Shown piece after piece: positions 1 through 6,018 of a DNA stretch of 10,486 bases. Position 1 is the first letter of the stretch. Every line of letters starts with the position of its first letter. The notes beneath the pieces were generated by a model. It saw only the letters and a list, made by a program, of their open reading frames with translations. It was not told where the DNA came from and did not search any database. The position numbers and the translations under genes are program-made. Location of the stretch: the NCBI GenBank assembly GCA_003024985.2, contig PXIH01S0028023.1. The stretch is one strand, 5' to 3'. This DNA is from Euperipatoides rowelli (Eukaryota > Onychophora > Udeonychophora > Euonychophora > Peripatopsidae).

Positions 1-55
1 AATAATGTTATGAACTTTTTTTATTGTAATTAAATAAAATTCAAAGTTGTCTTAC

Positions 56-139
56 TAATTTTCTTTGGGCTTCTTCAATTTTGCGATTATTTTCATCAAT
101 AATCCGTTCAAGCTCAGACCGTTTCTTCTGTTCTTCCTC
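56..139 (-). CDS. ARGLU1: ARGLU1 internal exon 'E3' (84 nt, coiled-coil continuation)
   Basis: The exon encodes 28 codons running EEEQKKRSELERIIDENN and on to EEAQRKL. As I remember the vertebrate ARGLU1 sequence, this matches the next 28 residues after the stretch encoded by the upstream exon. The 3' splice site is TTTGCATTTTAG (AG at 141-140) and the 5' splice site is TTA|GTAAGA (GT at 55-54), a near-consensus donor. Phase is 0 on both sides, so it joins the end of the upstream exon without a frame change and could itself be skipped in frame. The remaining roughly 50 C-terminal residues and the stop codon lie beyond the left edge. The role is the same as for the upstream exon: part of the long acidic/basic helix used for protein contacts in transcription and splicing. 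Confidence 0.92.
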
Positions 140-777
140 CTAAAATGCAAACATAAACATCAACATGTGGATGCAAAACAAAACAGAAACTATAAAAATT
201 ATTTTGTAATTTTTTTTTTTTTGGCAAGCTGAATTTTTTTTTTAATAAAGTAACATAACAATAACTAATTTAAAATCATCCCATTTTATACAATATATAC
301 AAAGTAAATTCTAAACTAACAATTTACACAATCAGTATCACTTTACCATACCATCTGCAGATCTAAGGGATACTGTTTAGACATGAAAAAAATATATAGG
401 TAATGTATATACAGTCATTATATAATATACATAAAAGGTTAGTGATTATTATTAGCCTGGCAAATTTAAATTTCGTTTTTTAATGTGAAAATTCTAATAT
501 GTTTAGAAAATAATAAAGTTTATTGCCTAATTGGCTAATATCTCAAATGTTTTTTAGTGCTAACCCTGTACATACATAATATAAACATCTGCAAGTGATA
601 AGGGGAAGTTGGAAATAAATATGTTCTGTTAAAATTTTGCCTAAAAAGAAAACTACTAATAGTTAGAAGAATCTGTATATATAGTCTGCAAAGGTGAACT
701 CTGCAGTCGCAATGTATACATAAATAAAATTATGAAATAAAAGAAATAATAGTTAAAAAGAGGAAAATACAGGGTAC

Positions 778-837
778 CTTGACCGGAACTTTCAGCAAAA
801 CACTTGTACCGGAAACCGCCTGAATTATTTCTGCAAT
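778..837 (-). CDS. ARGLU1: Candidate in-frame ARGLU1 cassette exon (60 nt)
   Basis: Between ACTGACAG (AG at 839-838) and AAG|GTACCC (GT at 777-776) lies a 60-nt block that is open in phase 0 for 20 codons. It reads IAEIIQAVSGTSVLLKVPVK. Entered and left in phase 0, it could be inserted between E2 and E3 without breaking the frame, adding a hydrophobic insert to a charged helix. A second acceptor, TTCAG at 824-820, would give a 42-nt version (778-819), also in phase. The block is far richer in G/C than the intron around it. Against it, no polypyrimidine tract is visible upstream. Internally, GGTAC (810-806) can pair with GTACC at the donor (777-773), which would mask the splice site. It may instead be a conserved non-exonic control element. 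I do not recognise the peptide. Confidence 0.33.
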
Positions 838-1223
838 CTGTCAGTCTTCAATGCTTAAATATGTTTAAAGTTCTAAGCCAAAGAGTGATATTTGGCTTGA
901 CTAAATTCACAAGATAAAATCATTAAAGTCCCCTAATCCCAATTTTTCCAGTAGCAAAAAAAAAAAAAAAGGTTAACAAAGATGTAAAAATTGTACAAAG
1001 AAATGACCAAACCTATGGTACAGGGCCTTTTCTTTAAATTGCCGTATGAAATTCATCATTTTATACAAAAACAATCCCCTAACTTTTAGGGATGATTATT
1101 TTATTTGCAAAATTGTTCCTGTTATAATTTAAAGTTTTTTTTTTTTGTCTTTTAGCTGAAAACAAAGAAAGAAAAAAAAATTGTCTCATTGAACCACACC
1201 AAACAAAAAGGTTAAAAAGGTAC

Positions 1224-1278
1224 TTGCATGGCCCGAGGCATCTTGGTTCATTAAGAGGGTGCCATTATTAGATGCAAC
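1224..1278 (-). CDS. ARGLU1: Candidate ARGLU1 poison cassette exon (55 nt)
   Basis: A 55-nt block is bounded by a pyrimidine-rich acceptor (GTTTCTTCTAG, AG at 1280-1279) and a GT donor (CAA|GTACCT, GT at 1223-1222). Entered in phase 0 from E2 it is open for 18 codons (VASNNGTLLMNQDASGHA) and leaves one extra base. Joined to E3, that extra base moves the frame and creates a TGA at 116-114, 58 nt before the E3 donor. This is far enough upstream of a junction to trigger nonsense-mediated decay. The block and its flanks are distinctly less AT-rich than the surrounding intron, as expected of a selected element. The layout matches the premature-stop exon reported in the vertebrate ARGLU1 intron, but I cannot confirm base-level homology. 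Splice signals and frame are seen; inclusion and function are inferred. Confidence 0.5.
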
Positions 1279-1426
1279 CTAGAAGAAACTGCTGGGAACA
1301 TTTACAAAATACAGAAATTCCTGCTTCTAGTAAGGTTTTAAACAGGACTGTATACATGCTGCCATAGGAAAGCTAAAGTAGCAGATTATTTTGTTTGGAC
1401 TAGTTATTGTGCGTTTAGTTACTGGT

Positions 1427-1443
1427 CAACAATGACATATCTT
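1427..1443 (-). promoter_or_regulatory. Long-range intronic RNA duplex, 3' arm
   Basis: In the minus-strand pre-mRNA this arm reads AAGAUAUGUCAUUGUUG. It is complementary over 17 nt (16 Watson-Crick pairs and one G-U) to the segment at 1844-1828 near the start of the same intron. It sits about 150 nt upstream of the poison-exon candidate's acceptor. Pairing would loop out roughly 380 nt and bring the E2 donor close to that acceptor. The complementarity is seen; folding in the cell and a splicing role are inferred. Confidence 0.45.
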
Positions 1444-1800
1444 TACCATTTACTAATAAAAAATGAATCATATATTCAAAATAGATTATCAAAACAGAAT
1501 GTTGAAAGAATAGCAGCATTTTAAAAAAATAACATATAACAAATAATTCTTATAACTAAATAAATTACATAAATGCCTATATTTATTAAACTTTAAAAGA
1601 AACTTAGCATTACAAATTATTAAGACACAAGATAAATAAGCACTAAAATATATATAAAATGCTAAGCTGAGCATCTGTTCACTTTAAAACTATGCACTAT
1701 TACACAACAGCATTAGTTACTATGTTAGCATTAAAGATAACATTCCATTTTGATTTATTTTTCATGCTAGTAGTAGCATATATATTTTAGATACTGTTTT

Positions 1801-1875
1801 TTAGATGGAATTCAAATTGTATTCATCAAGATATGTCATTGCTGCCTGATAAAGGTGCCACCAACTTGCCAGTAC
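1801..1875 (-). CDS. ARGLU1: Retained-intron C-terminal extension of ARGLU1 (candidate alternative end)
   Basis: Reading straight through the E2 donor keeps the frame open for 24 codons, to a TAA at 1803-1801. The extension begins [13 protein letters not shown] and ends NLNSI. It is aromatic and hydrophobic, quite unlike the charged helix before it. If the intron is retained, the product loses the rest of the helix and gains this tail, or the RNA is kept in the nucleus or destroyed by nonsense-mediated decay. The stretch is richer in G/C than most of the intron. It also contains one arm of a long RNA duplex (1828-1844). Vertebrate ARGLU1 is known to produce a transcript retaining the equivalent intron; whether the tail itself is conserved I cannot tell. 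The open frame is seen; its use is inferred. Confidence 0.45.
   Translation of the reverse strand, partial: VLASWWHLYQAAMTYLDEYNLNSI
1828..1844 (-). promoter_or_regulatory. Long-range intronic RNA duplex, 5' arm
   Basis: In the pre-mRNA this arm reads CAGCAAUGACAUAUCUU and lies 32-48 nt downstream of the weak E2 donor, inside the retained-intron open frame. Its partner is 1443-1427. Beyond the 17-bp core, GG on the outer side can pair with CC across one bulged A, which extends the stem slightly. Because this arm is also potentially coding, conservation there could reflect either RNA structure or peptide. Confidence 0.45.
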
Positions 1876-2101
1876 CTCTTTCTTACGTTGATCCTCTAAT
1901 TCAGCTTGCCGCCGCCGCTCCATCTCCTCAAGCATCTGTTGTTCCATAATCCTTTTTGCTTCCTCTACTCTCCTTAGAACTTCAGCTTCAATGTCATCTT
2001 TGCGTTTCTCCAATTCCTCTTCAACACGCTTGGCCACAATTTCTTCTATCCTTTTAGCCGTCTCCTCTTCAATTAGTTTAGTTTCTAGTTCTTTTTGACG
2101 A
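1876..2101 (-). CDS. ARGLU1: ARGLU1 internal exon 'E2' (central Glu/Arg coiled-coil)
   Basis: This exon encodes 75 complete codons of ARGLU1, a nuclear protein of about 270 residues in animals. Its RS-rich N-terminal half acts in RNA binding and splicing, and its Glu/Arg-rich C-terminal half is known in mammals to bind Mediator subunit MED1 and nuclear receptors. The translation is one continuous charged helix. Family-specific strings include [20 protein letters not shown] and [16 protein letters not shown], which differ only conservatively from the vertebrate protein. Nothing else I know has this combination. The 3' splice site is a clean T9 tract then GTAG (AG at 2103-2102), so the first exon base completes a codon begun upstream (phase 2 in). 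An apparent ATG at 2127 lies in the intron and is not the start. The exon ends GAG|GTACTG (donor GT at 1875-1874), phase 0 out. That donor lacks the consensus A at +4 and G at +5, so it is weak. Confidence 0.93.
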
Positions 2102-2507
2102 CTACAAAAAAAAAGTATATGTTGCATTGAAATATAATTTTATGTTTTTAAATTTAATTAACTGAATGAAAAATGATTAATTATATAACCTACGCTACAG
2201 TATCAAGAAAAATAATACTGAAAATAACTTTTTAATAATGTTGATCAATTATTAGGATATTTGAATGAACATGATGAATTTTGTTTTATAAATCTTAAAA
2301 AGTGACTAAATAGGGTTGGGGCTTTTCCACTGGAAAAATTGATATTTTGATTCACTAGCAGGTAGTTAGATTTTTTTTTATAACTTTTTTTCTTTTGTCT
2401 TTACAAATACTGTAGCTCTTTCAGTTTCAAAAAATATTTATTACAAAACTTTGTGATAAGTTGTACTATTTTTTAATTTTTTTTATTTTATTTCAACATG
2501 TTTTTGC

Positions 2508-2541
2508 GGCAGAATAGCCCTAACGGTGGAACTATTCTGCC
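2508..2541. repeat. Short hairpin: perfect 10-bp inverted repeat
   Basis: GGCAGAATAG (2508-2517) and CTATTCTGCC (2532-2541) are exact reverse complements separated by 14 bases. The arms are two copies of the GGG(A/G)CTATTYYGCC motif in opposite orientation, and the same motif recurs at 2645 and 3017. It may be the fold-back end of an old mobile element. Confidence 0.6.
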
Positions 2542-2800
2542 ATCCTATTTTTTCCAGTCCAATTTGTTATATTTCTATTAAAAATGATGTCTTACTTCTA
2601 AATAACCTCTATTTTGCTTCTTTGTAAAATTGAGAAATAATGGTGGGACTATTTCGCCATCCTATTTTTCAGCTTAATTTGATACTGTATTTTTTTTTCA
2701 CTAAAAATTATGTATTTCTTATACATAATCTTCACTCTACTTTATTTTCCAGTAAAATTGAAGAAATGCAATAAATATGGCAGTAAGTATCCTGCCATTT
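2525..2800 (+). repeat. Diverged tandem repeat, unit about 117-136 bp
   Basis: Unit 1 starts at 2525 (GGTGGAACTATTCTGCCATC) and unit 2 at 2642 (GGTGGGACTATTTCGCCATC). Both continue into CCTATTTTT, then a more diverged middle, then a shared end resembling GTAAAATTGAGAAAT (around 2622 and 2752). A third, degraded start lies near 2778-2796 (CAGTAAGTATCCTGCC). The units have drifted considerably, with indels. This looks like an old satellite-like or transposon-internal duplication; I do not recognise the family. Confidence 0.5.
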
Positions 2801-3016
2801 TGAGTAAGTCAGGAGTCGATTTCCTTTCCTAAAAAAGCTTAATTTAAATTTAAAAATATAAAGGAAATTGCCTAGCGTAATAGAAAAAATAAGTCGATAA
2901 ACTATAAAATTTATCATATTTTCAAATAATTAAACCTATTTGATTAAAAGCATTATAACTCTAAAAGTTAAAAAAATAATTACAAAATATTAATGAAAAT
3001 GGGTAGAAGACCTTCC

Positions 3017-3030
3017 GGCGAAATAGCCCC
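3017..3030 (-). repeat. Inverted copy of the GGG(A/G)CTATTTCGCC motif
   Basis: On the minus strand this reads GGGGCTATTTCGCC, one base different from the plus-strand copy at 2645-2658 (GGGACTATTTCGCC). The two face each other across about 360 bases, as the ends of a small fold-back or MITE-like element might. No target-site duplication could be confirmed by eye. Confidence 0.4.
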
Positions 3031-5217
3031 AGTGAGTAAATAAAATAAAATTTAAAAGATTTATTAAGAACTTAACTTAAAATGTAAAATATTAAAACCC
3101 TCTCCAAAAAAAAAAAATGCAGTGAAAAATTAAAAGATATGTGAATGCTAAATAATTCACTCAACAAAAATCTAACATAGCCTACAGTATATCTGTAAAC
3201 TCATCATAATGAATGCATAAAAAATATGATTTATCAGTGTTAAAATAAAGTGCCTTTTTAGAACTTTATTAATTTTTTTTGCAAGACTTGGGAAGTATAA
3301 ACCCACTAATCAAATGTAATTATTCACATTTCAAACCATTCCATCATCTTATAATAAGCATTAAACCCTATGATAGCAGGATAAATCAATGTTTATCATA
3401 AGATAGCTACAATATATTATAAAATGCAATGTTTAGGCTATATGATTGTTAATAAATTAATACCACCTTGTATATTTGTGGTTAATATTAGTTCTACAGC
3501 CTATAAATGATATATATGACAATAATTAAATATAAATTGCAAATACTACTAATAAATAACATCAAAAGCTGTAAGAAAGAAATAATAGAATACAAACAAT
3601 AATACTGATACAGGCACAATGAGCTATATAAGCATTACAAAGATTGAATCAAAAACAAGAACTAAACTACGATCTTCAATTAAAAATCAGCATTACCGAC
3701 TTTATATTACTTTTTTCTAAAATTCTTACATGTTACTCAGTGGATTGAAATATTCAAAACATTAGAAATATGTTTTTATTCTTAAACATCGTCAGTCAGC
3801 ATGGCTTTTTCCTTCATACTGAATTGTTCAGGATATCCAACTTCAATTACTAAAAAGTCCACAAAAACATGGACTATAGTGAATACTAATTCAAATCATG
3901 TATGTTTGTCTTTTCAATTTAATAGAAAACCTGACTACATTATTGGTTATTCCATGCATTCTTTTTTTTTTCACACTGTGCTGCTATAAAAGAATATGAA
4001 AGACTTAATCTACATTTCATTTGCCAGGTAGTAATCATGTGCCAGCAGTTTGTTTCTTCTAAGTGTATACAACAGGTCTTTCACCATCTAGCACCTTCAG
4101 TGCAAACTATATTAATATTTATGCTTTTAATAAAAATGTTCCAGCATCCAGAGAACCTATAATTTGTCCCAAGACATGAATAGGAGCAGAAGCTAATATT
4201 GAGGCCAACCCAATCAAAGCCTATGCTCAAAACCTGGACTTTACAATAATTTAGATACCACTAATAAAACTGACAATGCTCCCACTGGTACTTAGCTCTA
4301 GTAAGTTCCATCTATGATCTTACTCCATAATAAACCAGGAACTGTATACATTTATCTGTATATAGTACCTATACCCATTGCTTATGTTTGATAATTGAAA
4401 TTGTATTATGTATTTAATGTTAAATAATGTTTTAATGATAATCTTGCTTTAAAGACTTCTTTGCCAACATTGTTATTTAAAAACATTTACAACGTATATT
4501 AAGCCTTGGAAATGTAAAACCACTTCAGATTTGTTTTTCAACATTATTAAATATTTAAAAAGAATTTAAACTCATATCTAAGGGTAAGCTTGATTTCTTT
4601 CTAAGAGTCTGAACCACAACAAGTACAAATCCAAACTTTAACAAATTTATCCTCGAGACTCAATTGCCCATGACTTTACACTGTGGTTCCATAAAACTAT
4701 TATAATCTTGTTCTTGTATTTAAAATTTATTAAAAAATCTTAATAGAAGCAAGATTTGTTTTAATAAATTCTTCTAAAGCAAAATTAGCAAAACTAGGTC
4801 TGACAATAATGCAATTGTTATAGCTATACAGTAGCCTATATTAATTTAAAAACTCAAGCTTAGTAGTATTTAAAACTCTATAACAATATTTTTATCTCTT
4901 TAAAGTGATTCAACTATAATCAAATCGCAAAAAAAAAAAAAAAAAGGCAAGACAGTTATCGATTACATAAAAAACTGTATAAATTTAAGAATGCAGTAAT
5001 TAAGGGTTTTTTTTTGGAACAATAACTTTAGCATCTATAAGTATTGTACAGTAGGCTATATACAGTATATTTACATACATTGTATCAAATGCTTATATTA
5101 TATTTTGTAATTTATGATGTACTGTAGTAACGATTAGAACCAACTGAATTGTAAATCATTTTTGACATCTCTATAAGAATAGAAAAGTCTAGTGGAATAT
5201 TTTAATTGAAAGCTCTG
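3031..5217. other. AT-rich intronic stretch without a supported gene
   Basis: This is intronic filler with A/T runs (for example A17 near 4929-4945) and scattered ACAGTA motifs. A 62-codon plus-strand open frame at 3801-3989 has no recognisable domain and a composition expected by chance in AT-rich DNA. The stretch 4020-4330 is somewhat less AT-rich, but stops interrupt the frames I read and I see no gene there. Confidence 0.6.
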
Positions 5218-5403
5218 CTAAAGCAGATCCGACAAGCTATTTTGAGCTCCTATCACTTCCCTGCCTTGGGGATCAATTTTTGAAAATTTAGAATAAAGGA
5301 GTTTGCTGGCTAACCACCTAGCAAACATCAGAGTTCCAATTAATCCTGAAATGGTTATCGATTGGTTAGCCAGAAGTTGTTTAAGATTACCAAAAACTAT
5401 CAA
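5218..5403 (-). pseudogene. Coding-like fragment, 61 codons, unknown family
   Basis: The open frame has a balanced amino-acid composition unlike the low-complexity frames around it. It contains the stretch GLIGTLMFARWLASKLL, a hydrophobic helix-like segment, followed by a more polar end with IDPQGREVIGAQ. No initiation context, splice signal or continuation could be found: the upstream codons contain stops and the frame ends at TAG (5220-5218). It lies about 330 bases beyond the end of a larger decayed coding remnant on the same strand, so the two may be pieces of one old insertion. I do not recognise it. A chance open frame is also possible; the DNA contains a 10-bp inverted repeat (5306-5315 and 5364-5373). 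Confidence 0.22.
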
Positions 5404-5546
5404 GCAGGCTTAGATTAATTGTCCATTTTTTATTATATACTTTAACTATGCAATATTTTGTAAGTTCACAATTACAATACGTTTAAATGATTAGGTAAAC
5501 CATTTACAGAAATTAACAGATAATGGACACTTTAATATAAAGCAGC

Positions 5547-6018
5547 TTAATCATCATCACTTGTAGAGAAAAATACAGAGCTCTTCTACAGAAAGTTGAA
5601 TAGGAACTGAAAGTGATGCTGATGAAGCATCACTGGAACAGCTTTCCTGCCTACATCATTAGAATAATAAATTGCCTCTTCAAATTTATCAACCTTTTTC
5701 ATATCTAGAAAACTAATCATCACTAGTTTAATTAAAATTGTATGAAATGTTGTCATTTCTCTTGCTTCAGGAAAATCATTTGGCTCAATATTGTTTATCA
5801 AATGATCATGCTATTCAATGTTGTTGTATGCAGTATATAACAAAATTGTGATTATTTCTGGAACACAATCCCAGTTGACTATATGCTTCTGCCAACCATT
5901 TAACCATCTCTCTCCTAATTTTAATGAAGTTTCATGATTCTTAGTAGGTTGACAGCAGAGCTTTCAACCTATTTCTTAGGGCAATTAAATCAAAATATCT
6001 GGTTGTCTCAAAATAGCC
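5547..6018 (-). pseudogene. Decayed protein-coding remnant, family unrecognised
   Basis: Three successive minus-strand open segments look coding but are broken. Segment 1 (6018-5944, 25 codons) contains FETTRYFDLIALRNRLKALL. A frame change follows, and segment 2 (ending 5814) contains ETSLKLGERWLNGWQKHI. An in-frame TAG (5813-5811) precedes segment 3 (5810-5589), which contains EPNDFPEAREMTTFHTI and FLDMKKVDKFEEAI. A second TAG (5588-5586) precedes a 12-codon tail ending in SDDD and a TAA (5549-5547). Composition is rich in Leu, Glu, Lys and Trp, balanced like a real soluble helical protein and unlike nearby AT-driven frames. The pattern is a dead copy of a gene or mobile element lying in the ARGLU1 intron in the same orientation. 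I cannot assign a family; a transposon, viral or retrocopied origin are all open. Confidence 0.45.

Larger units (their letters stand above)
140..1875 (-). other. ARGLU1: ARGLU1 intron between E2 and E3 (1736 nt)
   Basis: The intron is bounded by the weak E2 donor (GTACTG) and the E3 acceptor (CATTTTAG). Apart from the retained-intron open frame and the two cassette-exon candidates, it holds two arms of a long-range RNA duplex. It also holds AT-rich filler with long A/T runs, for example around 210-243, 957-971 and 1133-1146. Complexity is uneven: about 770-850, 1190-1460 and 1801-1875 look non-random, and the rest is ordinary intronic filler. The stretch 140-770 shows nothing beyond low-complexity AT sequence. 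Confidence 0.85.

Noticed and set aside
1489-1674. Minus-strand open frame of 61 codons
   Set aside because: Phe/Leu/Tyr/Cys-rich translation of AT-rich intron, with no motif and no splice support.
1801-2127. A stand-alone 108-codon gene starting at the ATG at 2127
   Set aside because: The first codons read through a T9-GTAG acceptor and the last through a GT donor. Only 2101-1876 matches ARGLU1, so this is an internal exon with intronic flanks.
2732-2917. Minus-strand open frame of 61 codons
   Set aside because: It overlaps the tandem-repeat region and has a low-complexity composition, so it is probably chance.
3801-3989. Plus-strand open frame of 62 codons
   Set aside because: No domain, Ser/Asn/Phe-rich as expected from AT-rich DNA, on the strand opposite the gene.
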